In this document: one piece after another, positions 43,915-55,800 of the stretch
How positions within the stretch are numbered: the first letter of the stretch is position 1
Layout: every line of letters starts with the position of its first letter
Source: Diphasiastrum complanatum
Taxonomy: Eukaryota; Streptophyta; Lycopodiopsida; Lycopodiales; Lycopodiaceae
NCBI GenBank assembly: GCA_029204225.1
Contig: CM055109.1
Span: forward strand, 41,460,544-41,524,543
Direction: 5' to 3'
DNA: 64,000 nt
Notes under the pieces: model-generated
Seen by the model: the letters and a program-made list of their open reading frames with translations, nothing else
What the model was told of the DNA's origin: nothing
Databases searched by the model: none
Position numbers and translations under genes: made by a program

Positions 43915-44986
43915 ATTCTTGTTGGTCAGCCACACACACAATCGAATTGATCAAATGTTTAGCTGTTTATCTAAAGACTTAGACATAAGAAAAAATTGTG
44001 TTTACCAATGTTTCAAAATATTGTTGAGGAATTATATGTGCCAAAACTGCTTGTGTCATTACTTCAGCATACATATGATTTTTGAGATTATATTAAGGCA
44101 TTTGTTGAGACAGAGCATTGCATAGCTAATAATAAGGACATTAGTTTTAACATTAGTTTAAGATTAAGTGTGATGAAACTAGTACTACATTGTTATGGGG
44201 CAAACAATATTTCAATTCAAAATATTGATTACCTCTTGAAATATTTCAATTTTTGCATAATGTGTCTTCTACTCAAGTCAAGATCACATCATTGTCTCCT
44301 TCAAAGTACATGTTAGAAGAACAAAAGGCTCAAAAAGAACATTGTGAGATTGATTCAACTGCATCATTAAAAAAAAATTGAAATCAAGCATACAAGCGGC
44401 TTTCAATTTTTTGATGAATTTGATCAACATTGGTGGATAGACTTTTTTGAAGAACAAAGAATCAGTTTGCTTAACCTTGTAGATGCATCATCAATTAAAG
44501 AATTTCACTAGCCTATCAAATTAGAAGATCCAATGACAATTCAAATCTTTCACAAAATGATAATTTTTTTGGAACTTGTGCATGGTAAAGAATGGGATAT
44601 TTATGTGGGCTCATGAAATTTTTAAAAAAAGATAGTAGAAGATGCCAAAATGTACAGGTGCAGTAATCTTAACAAAATTCAAATTGGGAGGTATGTTGCA
44701 TTGTTGGCTTCAAAAAGTAGTGAAGGACATCCATTTTGGATTACAAAAGTGCTTGAATTCATTCAAAACAGAAGTATTACGAGTCCATTGGCACACCACC
44801 TCAAAAGATGGCTTTTTAGGAATATACATTTTGGAAATGTTGCAAGTAGATCCAAAGAGCAAAAGATTAGCATTCAAGAACAGCAAGCTAACATCTACAA
44901 AGAAAGAAGAACAATCTACTACTTGGGCTCCAAAGACAGTGTAGATGTAGCACCAAAATCACAACTTTGCATGGAATACATACATG

Positions 44987-45031
<45 letters not shown>

Positions 45032-45256
45032 GATATCTGGTGGTTGGCAACATTTCCTTCGCATAATCAATAGGGATATTCATTTCAATATGGATTTCAT
45101 TTATTATGAGGCTAAATCACATTTTTGTTTTCTCTTATAGGTGATGAATGAAGACCATGGCATTCTCTCATGCATATTTAATGCAACGTCACATCCTGCC
45201 ACCATAAAAAATCACATGGAGGGAGTTCCACACAATATTCTTGGACAAGCTATAAG
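43915..45256 (+). pseudogene. Decayed gene of a transposon-associated plant family (SHTHNRIDQMFS motif)
   Basis: MLVSHTHNRIDQMFSCLSKDL at about 43919-43980 resembles the VGHTHEDIDQ-type motif of a large family of plant transposase-associated proteins that I know by the label DUF7869. Further on, IGRYVALLASKSSEGHPFWITKVLEFIQN (44650-44790) resembles their C-terminal FWIxKV segment. A later exon with good splice signals lies at 45141-45256 (acceptor CTCTTATAG, donor AAG|GTAAAA). Stops interrupt the middle. I am not certain of the family; at least the two motifs and the exon lie in the right order on one strand. Confidence 0.45.
44992..45028. repeat. (TA)n microsatellite
   Basis: About 18 TA units, in a presumed intron. 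Confidence 0.97.
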
Positions 45257-45266
45257 GTAAAACAGG

Positions 45267-45268
<2 letters not shown>

Positions 45269-45318
<50 letters not shown>
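45269..45318. repeat. (AT)n microsatellite
   Basis: About 25 uninterrupted units. Confidence 0.97.
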
Positions 45319-46539
45319 CATGCCCTAATATTAGGTTTATGGTTCCAACAACTCATTTCAAACCCTAGCCCTAATTTCTAAATCTGAGGATCTACGATAT
45401 CTTTAGTTACTTGTCCATCTCAGGATTTATATTCCAAAATGATCGTTAGTCTACTTTCCAAGCATGATTGTCCAAAGTGAACTTTGTGCTAGGTCTAAAC
45501 TTGAGTTTGGAGATGCTCCACCTTTACAAATAAGGTTGATACAATGTATTTGAACAACTACAAAGAGGCTTGAGTGGCCAAATGACCATCCTCAAGATAG
45601 TACAATTTCTATCAAGCTAACTTCTACAAAATCTAAAAATAGGAAATTCATAAAAGCTCGAAATGTTTATGGCAAATTGATCAGAGATTGAAAAAATTAT
45701 CCAATGTTTTGAGGTTATGAAACTGACATGAATTTCTTTTGTTTCAACCAACTAATTTGAGTGAAATAATAGCCAAAAACTTTCCAACTTTGCTATCATA
45801 ACTCAAGTGTTTGCACATGATTAACTTTGGTTAGTGAATTACCCAATCCTAATCATTGATTCAATCCAATAACATCCACACCAACTTGTTGCTTGTTGGA
45901 GTAATGTTTCTGCAAGACAATGCACTGTTAACAAGAAATTAATATGAAACAATTTGATGTAATTTTCTAGTGCATGCTATGATATATGGTCACCTTGCAT
46001 GAAATCCATAGAACATTTACCAAATGTGTGCAATGCCTTTAACATGAGAGACTAATCTTTTGTTCTCTTTGCAAGAGACTTTTGTGAATAGGCAAGCATC
46101 CTTTGTGCATGAAGGTCACATTATGTACTAGGTATCCGTCATACAGAGGTGGGCTACCTGTTGTAGCACCCCGAGTCGTTGGAGTGGTGAGAGTGGCTAC
46201 AACAAGTTGGATGACGAATACCATACGAGAGTAGCCCACTGTTGGACGACGAATACCATACATATCATTTGTAGATCTATGGTGGAGATTCAAAACATTT
46301 TAGAAGTCTTGCTATGGCTCAGAATTGGGCTGTTCTTAACCAACCCGATGATGCCATGTGTCCGCTATCACTCCTCCCAAATGCTACAATGTCTTTCAAT
46401 TTCTATGTCGGAGTTTGTTCTGCTATGCATATTAGCATGGTCCAAAGCACTAAAATTAAAGGCATGAGTCTTCAACTTTAGTTTTTTCCCAAAGTTCTAT
46501 CTACTGTAAGGGCAACAAGATCATCAATTTTTCATAGAC
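45319..46539. other. Non-coding spacer
   Basis: No gene recognised. GACGAATACCATAC is repeated at 46213 and about 46249. Confidence 0.4.
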
Positions 46540-47110
46540 TTTCACGGGGTCCTTTCTGTACTTTTCACACATGTGAGGACATAACAATGTGAATGATCTC
46601 CTAAGGTGTGTGTGATTGCACAAAGACCTTGCACTTGACTGATTCTACAATCTATCTTGAAAATTTCATTCACCATTCAACACACACATTTGAAGTCAAC
46701 TTATAATGAAAAAAACTAAGTAAAAAAGTGGCTTGCTCTCGAGTAGAGAGAGAATACAAGAGGTAGCTCTGGGGTAGAGAGAGAGTGTGTGTCAAAAATT
46801 CTGTGTAAAATCTCAAAAACTCTCCAAAAAACTAAGTATGGAATCACTCTCTTTCACTCTCTAATATCGAGCTCCAAGACGTGTAGTCAACAATCAATAT
46901 GATTGGACCTCCTACAAATCACCTCAAAATTTGATTGGTCTAGTGACTTGGCCTCTCTTACACATGATTGGACCAATTCTATGGATCTCTCTCTTTTGAT
47001 TGGTCACATGACAACATGACAACACATAATAAAATGTCACTAGCACTCTAACATCAAGCCAAGTGTCAAAAGCCTACACTACCTCGAGCTACATCACATC
47101 CTTGATGAGG
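46540..47110 (-). repeat. LTR-like remnant related to copia element C LTR
   Basis: Shares ordered motifs with 23250-23980: a TTTTCACACATGTGA site, GTGTGTGATTGCACAA, and CTCGAGTAGAGAGAGA blocks. Orientation is inferred from that comparison, and the ends are approximate. Confidence 0.5.
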
Positions 47111-47375
47111 GAGCCTTTTGTATTTTAGAACCCTAGTCGTTAAACCATGAAATCCTGCCATTAGAGAACTTATAGTTCACAAAGTGAAAGAATTCATTAC
47201 AAAGCTCATGAAAAAAAGAGTATGCCCATATCTCAAAAATGGGTACCTGCACCACAAACAACCTTTGATTGCAAATATAAGGGTTGGATCTCAACTATAC
47301 CTTCTTGTCTAACACTCTAAAAAGAAAAGTCTCACTAGAATTATGCTCTTCTTCTATTACTAGAGTCTACTCGTA

Positions 47376-48890
47376 CTACTTTCTGCTTATAGCAAGCAAT
47401 GCACCGAAATAGCGATAGTCATACTCGACTGCTTCGTTGCCAGTATATTCGATGCTGTCTGTGCCTGAGATGTTGATGACAGATCTGCTCTCTCCCATCG
47501 AACCACTTCTTACAACAGTAATTGTATCAACATCATTATCTATCCAGCTGCTGGTGCTCCGGCTATTCTCTAGAGGAGCTGCTGTGAGCTCCATTGATTG
47601 TCCATAAGGTTCGTAAGCTTGTATAACGATCGGAACAAGCTTCAAATTGAAGCTGTTTTCTAGATACTCGTACACGGATGCATCTACGCTCTTGAGCAGG
47701 TCCTTGGTCAGAGATGCCGTGCTATATCGATGCTTTAGCAAAAGGCCGATCCACCATTTCTTCTGCTTTTCATTCTCCTGTGTGTCTTTATTCTGTTTTT
47801 GACTTTCCATAGCGTGTAGAAATTTATCTACTGCTTTTTTCAATCTTTCCAGTTTCTGAGGTGTGAAATTAAACATTTGATGTTCAAGATCTTTATTATC
47901 TGCTGCTTCTTCATCTTTGTCCAAGAACCCATTATTAAAAGGATCGCCATCTAACTGTTCCTCAAATTCTTCAACCTCTGATTCAGATTCAGATTTGGGT
48001 TCGTTCTTATCCTCGTTCTTGTGCTTGTTTCCAGTCGATTCCAGAAAGACATCATATTGTAGTAGCACTCGAGCTCCCTCTCTCATGGGCATGACTCTAT
48101 GCGGGCAATCTGTATAGAAACATATGCTCCTTACTGGTTTCTTGCCACTCGAACTAAACGCCAGCTCCTTGCCAGTATGATCAGACACATGCAGTTCACC
48201 GCCTTCGTGAGGGAATGAAGCAATGAGTACCAAGGTTGCAACATGATTGTGTTCATGGAGAGAATCTACATGCTGCTCGAAGTGTCCTCCCTCCTTATAA
48301 ACCATCAGCTTATGCAGCTTTGCAGAGACATTTGCTTGGGTGGAATATTCTTGAAAGAGAGCAAGGGCACAGCGCCTAACATCTGATGTACTCAATCCCT
48401 GGACAGTTATCCTGGATCCTTCAATCTCAAGGCATTTTCGCACAGATACATCGTAAACATTCTCGTCACCTTGTCCAAATTTGGATTCACAACACAGCTT
48501 ACAAAGCTCATTCACGTCTAAGACTCTCTCGTCTTTATCTTCCTCAGACTCAACTGGAGCAAAAGGAAAAATTCCCAAATCTGTGTCATCCACAATAAGC
48601 CTGCATCCTTCCAATATATCATCATAACAGGCGATGGCAATACTGGCACTAAGATCAGCCCATGCTTCTGACACGCCCTTCTTGTAAACCACAGGCCACT
48701 TGTACTTCAGCAACGCCTCATCTGTCTTATTTATCATTTGATTATACTTCCTTTTTCCCAGCATGGCCTGCACTACCTCGTGCTGGGAGGAGATGAGCTC
48801 ATCCAGATGGACAGATTCAGCTTCTTTGCGATCCATCTCGCCCTCGCAAGGAGCTACCGCTTGATCGATCGATGCCATAGCTATAAACAC
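47376..48890 (-). CDS. 2-oxoglutarate/Fe(II) oxygenase, prolyl 4-hydroxylase-type
   Basis: Complete intronless protein of 504 residues. The double-stranded beta-helix core lies at about 185-285. LHKLMVYKEGGHFEQHVDS supplies the iron ligands H207 and D209. DCPHRVMPMREGARVLLQYD supplies the distal H264 and a candidate 2-oxoglutarate-binding Arg (R270 or R274). Such enzymes hydroxylate a protein or small substrate using oxygen and 2-oxoglutarate; the substrate here is unknown. The N-terminal 180 residues have no recognisable domain. A highly acidic low-complexity insert (285-345) and a C-terminal region ending GNEAVEYDYRYFGALLAISRK resemble the C-terminal tail of uncharacterised fungal and plant relatives. 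No signal peptide is evident, so it is probably cytosolic or nuclear rather than an ER collagen-type P4H. Met5 is an alternative start. A (GA)n tract in sense lies just upstream. Confidence 0.88.
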   Translation of the reverse strand: MFIAMASIDQAVAPCEGEMDRKEAESVHLDELISSQHEVVQAMLGKRKYNQMINKTDEALLKYKWPVVYKKGVSEAWADLSASIAIACYDDILEGCRLIVDDTDLGIFPFAPVESEEDKDERVLDVNELCKLCCESKFGQGDENVYDVSVRKCLEIEGSRITVQGLSTSDVRRCALALFQEYSTQANVSAKLHKLMVYKEGGHFEQHVDSLHEHNHVATLVLIASFPHEGGELHVSDHTGKELAFSSSGKKPVRSICFYTDCPHRVMPMREGARVLLQYDVFLESTGNKHKNEDKNEPKSESESEVEEFEEQLDGDPFNNGFLDKDEEAADNKDLEHQMFNFTPQKLERLKKAVDKFLHAMESQKQNKDTQENEKQKKWWIGLLLKHRYSTASLTKDLLKSVDASVYEYLENSFNLKLVPIVIQAYEPYGQSMELTAAPLENSRSTSSWIDNDVDTITVVRSGSMGESRSVINISGTDSIEYTGNEAVEYDYRYFGALLAISRK

Positions 48891-48904
48891 AAATGCAGCT
48901 CTCT

Positions 48905-48908
<4 letters not shown>

Positions 48909-48950
<42 letters not shown>
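48909..48950 (-). promoter_or_regulatory. (GA)n tract upstream of the oxygenase start codon
   Basis: 21 CT units on the plus strand, i.e. (GA)21 in gene sense, ending only 18 bp before the ATG. It is likely in the 5' leader or core promoter; GAGA-type repeats are known binding sites for plant BPC proteins. Confidence 0.6.
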
Positions 48951-48952
<2 letters not shown>

Positions 48953-48959
48953 TTCACTG

Positions 48960-49990
48960 TAGGCGCGATTTTGGGCTCTGACCTAACCCTAGACCTAAGT
49001 CTGCATCAGAAGTGTTCCAGAGGGATTCATCCAAATAAAGAAGCTGGAAAATCGAGAGTGAGCAAGCCCTAATCCTAAGGCTGGGTGACAGAACTCCAGA
49101 CATTACTCAGTTTAGGTCACCTGAGAGAACCCTAAGACCATCTAAACCAATCAAAAAGCAGGAATCTAGGTCTAGTCAGCATCGACCACATTCTCTTCTC
49201 TCTCCCAATTTTCAAGGGTTGAAGTGGTGGCAAATCCTTGTGAAGTAGAGCCCGCGACCATTGGATTTGTCACAAACGTTCAGATCTCGCCACGTTTACA
49301 TCTAGAACCGTTGAGGGTTTTCCAAGTGGCAAAGCGTGGCAGGCATCTAAGTAGGCGGGCATAAAATAGGTCCTGGGCGGCAGGGTTGACGTCATTGGAT
49401 TCCAAGGGCACCTGCTCTTTGACCTTGTTATTTGTACCATTCACAAATGAAGCCATATCCCCTTGTCTTTGTAGAAAAAGGCTAATGTTAAGAATATGGG
49501 TCACCCCAAAAAATTGGCTCAAGCCTCAAGGCTCTTGAAATTTTGGGCGTGCCCACCTCAGTATCTTGATGGCACAATATACTTTGTGAAGGCCGACGCC
49601 GTTGGATTGTGTAACAAACATTCAAATTTCCACACATTTTCTTGGTTAAGAATTGGAGAAAATAGCTTTCAAATATGGTACTTTGCCATGCAACTTGCTA
49701 TGAATGAACATTTATAGAAGGGACCAGAAATCAATCAAACTTTATATAAGTTTTTCATTACCCTTGTCTCATGTAAGGTTAGCTTCAAAAAATAGTAGAT
49801 AAGTTATTCAAACAACATGTAATCACTAATAATCACATACATGTGTCATGTAATGTAAAACTTGTCAAATATAGCTTGTAAATTTGACAATTTAGGATAT
49901 TGGATAGGCTTCATTTGGCCATGTCTCCTTGTGGAACTTGGACATATATTTTCTCATTCAAATTCCCTTTTTGAGATCTCTACTTGTGGA
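48960..49990. other. Intergenic region upstream of the oxygenase gene
   Basis: Presumed promoter at left (48960-49300). The remainder has only short frames with no recognised similarity. Confidence 0.4.
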
Positions 49991-49997
49991 AATTTAA

Positions 49998-51345
49998 AAT
50001 GAAAACCTTGCTAATCACCAATGAGTTGTGGGATGTTGTCACGGGTACAGAAGAAAAGCCTGAAGACGACACAGCCGACTCAAAATCGTCGACTTCATCA
50101 TCTTATGCTCTATATGTCAACAAAGGCTCAAAACGACAGAAGCAAGAAAAACTCTAAGCAGTCCGCATCAAATCAGAAGGCAACTCAAAGTCAAGAACAA
50201 TTATCAAATCCACAGTCGAAGAAGAAGATGTTCTGTAAGTATTGCAAGCACACTGATTATGAGATCCAGGATTGCAAGGTATTAAAAGCAAAGAATGTCA
50301 GCAAGCAAGCAGATCAACAGGCGAATGCAATCACAGCACCTCTTGACATCGACATGGACGAAGGAGCATTTATGGTCAAAGATTGAAAATTACTATTGGA
50401 TAATTCTTGGTTTCTGGATTCTAGAGCTACTCAACATATGACCAATCATCGTGAGCATTTTCACTCCTATACACCTAACAGTACAATAAGATATGTTCAT
50501 CTTGGCAATGATAGCACTCACACTATCGAAGGTGAAGGTACTGTGACATTGAAATTCAGCATAATCAATTCAAACTACTATCAAATGTTTTGTATGTTCC
50601 TCAACTTTCTACAAATCTGCTATCAGTAAGTAGAATCGCTGATTTAGGTCATAAGGTAGAGTTCGAGTCTGATCAATGCCGAATTATCGATAGGACAAGT
50701 AAGATCCTTGCACTCGGCAAGAGGCATGGAAACTTATATAGATTGGCACATTGTTATTCTAATACTAGTCAAGCCTTGAAAACCTCTATTCTTGTCAATA
50801 AAGCATTACTATGACATCATCAATTAGGACACCTGAATCATACATCTAGTTCATACATGTCTTAATGATCCCTAGCACTTGATCTCGACTATCCATCCGA
50901 CAAAGTCGACCTCCCTGTTTGTCGTAGCTGCATTCTTGGAAAGCATATTACGATTCCTTTTAGATCAAGTCATAGGCATGGAGTATTGCCTTAGCAACGA
51001 CATTGACCAACAATACATTGTCCCTTATTTGCCTCAGTCAAATGGTCTTGCTGAGAGAAAGAACAAAAGCTTAGTCGAATCGGCATAGTGCATGTTATCA
51101 CACGTGACACTTACGAAGTTCTTCTGGGCTGAAGCAATTTCAACTACAGCTTATATTCAGAACAGATGTCCTATTAAAGGTCTCTCAGACAAAACACCAT
51201 ACGAAGTTTGGACAGGCTCCAAAACCTTCTTTATCAAACTTACGAGTTTTTGGATGTATCGCTGATGCGCAAATTACGCATGATCTCAGGAAGAAGCTCG
51301 ACTTCCAAAGTATCAAATCATTTTCATTAGCTACACTACTTTAGA
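49998..51345 (+). pseudogene. Ty1/copia gag, protease and integrase fragment (element E)
   Basis: Gag start MKTLLITNELWDVVTG near 50000 is followed by a large gag deletion, then a knuckle CKYCKHTDYEIQDC (50230-50275), and protease WFLDSRATQHMTNH (50407-50450) in which the Gly after the catalytic Asp-Ser is Arg. Then come the pre-integrase stretch LLSVSRIADLGHKVEF, a deleted integrase core, YLPQSNGLAERKN (integrase Glu region, 51025-51065) and KTPYEVWTGSK. It ends at 51345. Deletions, stops and the altered active site make it inactive. It belongs to the same group as element D. Confidence 0.87.
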
Positions 51346-51774
51346 TCAAGCTTAACTAGTGGGCCCCACCATAGTACATTGTACAGTAGAATAATAAGTG
51401 CAAGGGCACTTGCGTCCTGCGTGTGTAAGCCCAACCCAATGAGCACACTAGTTAAAATAGTTTTAAGTTTTGTTCTAGTGACTTGGGCCCTAGTTGTAAA
51501 TAAATAAGTTTGAGGCCCAAGTTCACAAAGTCAAGTTGAAAAATAAGGAATCTAAGTTGCACAAAGTAGAACTCACATGAATCATGTGAGTGCCCTTGTG
51601 CTTTCTTAGAACCAATAGATTTAAGTTGTGTTCATTTGAAGGGCTTGGATTAGAATCCTTGCCCCAATGAAGTGGCCAATGAGAGTGAAGGAGGCTCACC
51701 TCTAAATCTATAAGAGAGAGCCATTTCCTTTGTATTGCATCATCTTCCATCTTTTCTTAATAAAACTCTCTTGG

Positions 51775-51891
<117 letters not shown>

Positions 51892-51893
51892 GG

Positions 51894-52120
51894 AGGCGCT
51901 CGAGCCCCCAACGCCTTTCTCAACCTAGGCTCTCTCTCTCCTCTCTCTCTCTCTTCTCCCTCTCTCTTCTTCGTCTCTCCTTGCGTTGGGATAGAATAGC
52001 TTTGGGTAGGCGCTCGAGCCCCCAAAGCCTTTCTCAACCTAGGCATTCTCTCTCTCTCTCCCTCTCTCCACTCTCTTTCTCCTCTCTCTCCTCTCCCTCT
52101 CTCTTCTTGCTATGCAGGTG
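51894..52120 (+). repeat. 114-bp tandem repeat, two copies
   Basis: AGGCGCTCGAGCCCCCAA followed by NGCCTTTCTCAACCTAGGC occurs at 51894 and 52008; each is followed by a CT-rich filler. Confidence 0.85.
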
Positions 52121-52139
52121 AAGGCGAGGTTGCCGCTCC

Positions 52140-54965
52140 CAACGACAAACCTCTATGCTACATCGACGACACTACAGTAGTGTCAACACCTGACACACAA
52201 GAGGTGATCCTAGATTCAGGAGCTACCTCACACTTTGTGACATCAAGACGAATTATGTTTGATTTTCGAAGTGCAGATCCTTCAAGATTCATTGTTCTTG
52301 GAGATGGATCCAAACATCAAGTGAACGGTATTGGTTCATTGTGGCTCAACATGAATGACAGAGACAGACGACTCGAAGACGTTTTGTTCATGCCTACACT
52401 ACAATAGGACTTGCTTTCTATGGCAAGAATAGCTGATGCAGGGATGCGTGTGACATTTTCTGACGAAGCATGCAATGTTATTGATGCCAGTACCGGTACC
52501 CTGATCACTCAAGGCAGAAGAAAAGATAATCTATATCACCTGAAGGTACGCTTGCCTGCAGATCAGGTGCATCAGACTCATGATGATTCGCCAGACACTT
52601 TGTGGCACAGGAGACATGCCACATGAACTCAATGGCACTTTACCAAGCAAGCCATCATGGAGCAATAACAGGGATCAGCATCTCGAATGCGAGCAATTCG
52701 ACCACCTGTGATGCATGTCTGAAGGGTAACATGTCTCACACTCCGTTTGTCAAAGACTCCTACAAAACGAATAAGATTCTGGAGTTAGTGCATTTTGACA
52801 TATGTGGGCCTTTCAATGTGATCTCAGTGGGAGGCAAAATATTACATAACCTTCATTGATGATTATAGTAAATTTTTCACAGTGTATTTTATTCAGAATA
52901 AATCAGAAGCACTTGATAAATTCACAGAGTATGTGAATTGGACAAAGAGATGCACTGGCAACAAAGTGAAGCAGATCAAGACGGATCGAGGTGGCGAATA
53001 CATCTCGAATCCCTTCACTGACTTCTGCAATGATCGTGGTATCATTCACAGAAGGACTGCAACTTACACACCATAGTACAATGATGTTGTAGAGAAAAAA
53101 AAATAGAACCCTGATGGAAGCTGGCAGATGCATGATGGCCTACTCGAAAGCTCCAAGAGTACTGTGGGCTGAAGCAGTAGCTACAACTGCATATATCCAG
53201 AACGTGACAGGAAAGTCTAGTGTCCCTCACATGACACCACACGAATTATGGTGGGGAAGAAAGCCCAACCTATCTCACATCAGAATCTTTGGTTGTGCAG
53301 CTTATGCACATATCCTTGGTAAGCTTTGAAAGAAGCTTGATGAGAAAGCTGAACAGGGATTTTTGGTAGGATATAACAACAATTCGTCATACTACAGAGT
53401 CTACATGCCAGACACGAACACTATGAAGACAGTGAGAGATGTTAGATTCGATGAGAGCAGAACAATGGCCAATGATGATCCTGTCAGCTATGAAGTTCTG
53501 GAAAGACAATACTATGATCTGCCACTAGCGACAAAGTGAGCAGAAGATGAACACGAAAACAAAGATTTTTGAGTCGCTTCACATTCGAGTGACGAATCAA
53601 AAGACGAAAGATTCGAGAGGTAGCCCTCTGCTACAATGCTTGTAAACCAAGATGGTTTCAGACCTAGTAGAGCAGACAAAGGCAAAGACATTGATATTCC
53701 AGGAAGATCTCCTAGAAGGTTGACAAGACAATGAAGAGCACTAGCAAGATATGTGTCAGGCAACTCTGCTTCCACATCAGAAGAATTTTGTGGATTCAGT
53801 GACGAACCACAGACTTTCGAGGAGGCAATTGAATGTCCAGAGAAGGACAAATGGATCCAAGCCATGAATGATGAGATGGAATCCACGAGGAAGAACCAGG
53901 TATGGACATTGCAGCCATTACCAGATAAGCGAAAGGCTGTGAAATGCAAATGGGTTTACAAGCTCAAGTATGGACCAGATGGAGATGTTTCGAAATATAA
54001 GGCAAGACTGGTAGCGAAGGGATTCTTTCAGAGATATGGTATTGATTATTCTGAAACCTTCTCTCTTGTCGTCAAACATTCATCCCTACGTTTGTTATTT
54101 GCATATGCAGCTGCTTATGACCTCAGGATCCACATTGTGGACGAGAAGATAGCCTTCTTGCATGGTGAGTGAGATGAAGAGGTCTACATGGATCAACCCC
54201 CAGGATATGTCTCGAATTCACTTCCTGATTATGCATGCAGAGTGCATAGGAGTATCTATGGTTTGAAACAGTCAACTTGAAAATGGTACAAAAAGAAGGA
54301 TCAAGCCCTGAAATCATTGGGATTCAAGCCACTGATGATTGATTCCAATGTCTATGTGAGAATTACTGATGGGAAGATCATCATTGTGGTTGTGTATGTG
54401 GACGACACTCTGACGAACATTGCAATATCTTCAATTAACAAAGGATTATGGTTTGTGTTATTGTCGTGATGCAGGTTTCCAGATGATTTCCTATAGTGAT
54501 GCTAGTTGGGCATCCCTCAAGGACGATTGTAAAAGTGTCTCAAGAGGATGCACCATTGCGTCAGGAGCGACAATTCTCTGGGTCAGCAAGAAGCAGACCA
54601 TTGTGGCTCAGTCATCCTGCGAAGCAGAGTATGTTGCAGCAGCAAAGATGGCCAATGAGATAATTTGGCTCAAACAGTTCCTGGACGAATTGGGCGAAAC
54701 AAGCAACGAACCTCTGGTTTTGAGATGGACAACACATCTTCAATACATCTGACGAAAGACCTTGTGTTTCACTCAAGGACGAAACACATTGCGATCAAGT
54801 ACCACTTGATTAGGGACCTAATTGGCAAGAAGATGTTGCAGACCACCTTCATTGGAACGAAAAACATGGTTGTTGACATTTTCACAAAGGCCCTAGACAA
54901 AATCTATTCCGCACTTTGGTTTGATCTTGTTGAATGCTGCATTAATTTGTTAACGTAGATCAGCA
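52140..54965 (+). pseudogene. Ty1/copia pol, near full-length but broken (element F)
   Basis: In order: protease VILDSGATSHFV (52200-52235), pre-integrase LSMARIADAGMRV, a stop-broken zinc-finger region, integrase FIDDYSKFF (52855), TDRGGEYISNPF (52981) and VVEKKNRTLMEAGR (53085), FGCAAYAHILGKL, RDVRFDES, RT WTLQPLPDKRKAVKCKWVYK (53910), [17 protein letters not shown], a palm change at VDEKIAFLHGE, YGLKQST, and VVVYVDDTL (54395). A deletion removes the RT tail, then RNase H SYSDASWASLKDD (54490) and SSCEAEYVAAAKMANEI. More than ten in-frame stops and several frameshifts occur. Integrase D/D/E and the YVDD box are still readable, so decay is moderate. The 3' LTR follows. Confidence 0.92.
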
Positions 54966-54997
54966 GTGTCTGACTACTCTCTGAAAGATTGTAGGAG

Positions 54998-55450
54998 TGT
55001 TACAACCGACAGTGACCAGCGATCACATCTGAATTCCTGATGAACTGATCTGGTTCGCGAATCCATTCACTTTGCTTCGCCTCGTATTTCGCTTCACGGT
55101 CACTTGGCAATAAGTGTAAATCAATTACAGAGCTCACCTAAGTTTCATTTCATTTCGTTTCGTTTCGTCCTATTTCGTCTCGTCTTCGTCTCGTCTCGTT
55201 ATAGAGCTTGATTGATCTTGTTGTGAATTCTTTCGCTTCGTTTCGTTTCATTTCATTTCGCGATTTGTGTGCTTCCAGCATGAATCAATGTCAGTGCAAG
55301 TTTCGCTTCGTTTCGCTTCGTTGTTTCGTTTGGTTGTGTTACCGAGCCTGCTTGATCCAACTCGAATAAAAATAATTCAAGTGTCGTGAAAAGTTTCGCG
55401 AATCGTTGGTAATTTAATTCTATCAATTTGTCACCAAAGTATTGGCTAGA
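54998..55450 (+). repeat. 3' LTR of copia element F, TTTCG-rich
   Basis: Begins TGTTACAACC after a GTAGGAG purine stretch. It contains three blocks of TTTCG/TTTCA/TTCGC pentamers (about 55142-55200, 55227-55262, 55298-55335). The end is approximate. It resembles the pentamer-rich LTR at 1075-1641. Confidence 0.5.
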
Positions 55451-55474
55451 ATTTTGCATTTTTAGAGTGCATTC

Positions 55475-55800
55475 ATTATTTCATTGCCATCAAGATTGAT
55501 CTACCAAGTTGACTGCAAAGTTTGTAGATTTCAACTTTGAAAGTCCCCATTTCTCATACAATTTGGAAAAAATCAGATTAACTCTAGATCCGTCATCAAT
55601 CACTAATGCTTCTTCATCAAACTGTTTATGCTTGATTGGCAAAGTGATGTTACATTGCTCACTTTCCTACATTGCCTCTATATTGAGATTTTCATTTGAT
55701 TTTTTTAATTCAGCACAATATAAGGGTTCACATTGGATCTTTGGTTCTAGATCTATTAATCATCCTACCAAAACTTCCTTTGCATGAGACACCAAACATT
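55475..55800 (-). pseudogene. Ty3/gypsy protease fragment
   Basis: Minus-strand translation parallels that at 65-475: ESEQCNITLPIKHKQ, then VIDDGSRVNLI at the active site (rearranged from DGGS), then LYEKWGLSKL. Stops are present. It is a degraded relative of the protease at the window start. Confidence 0.6.
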
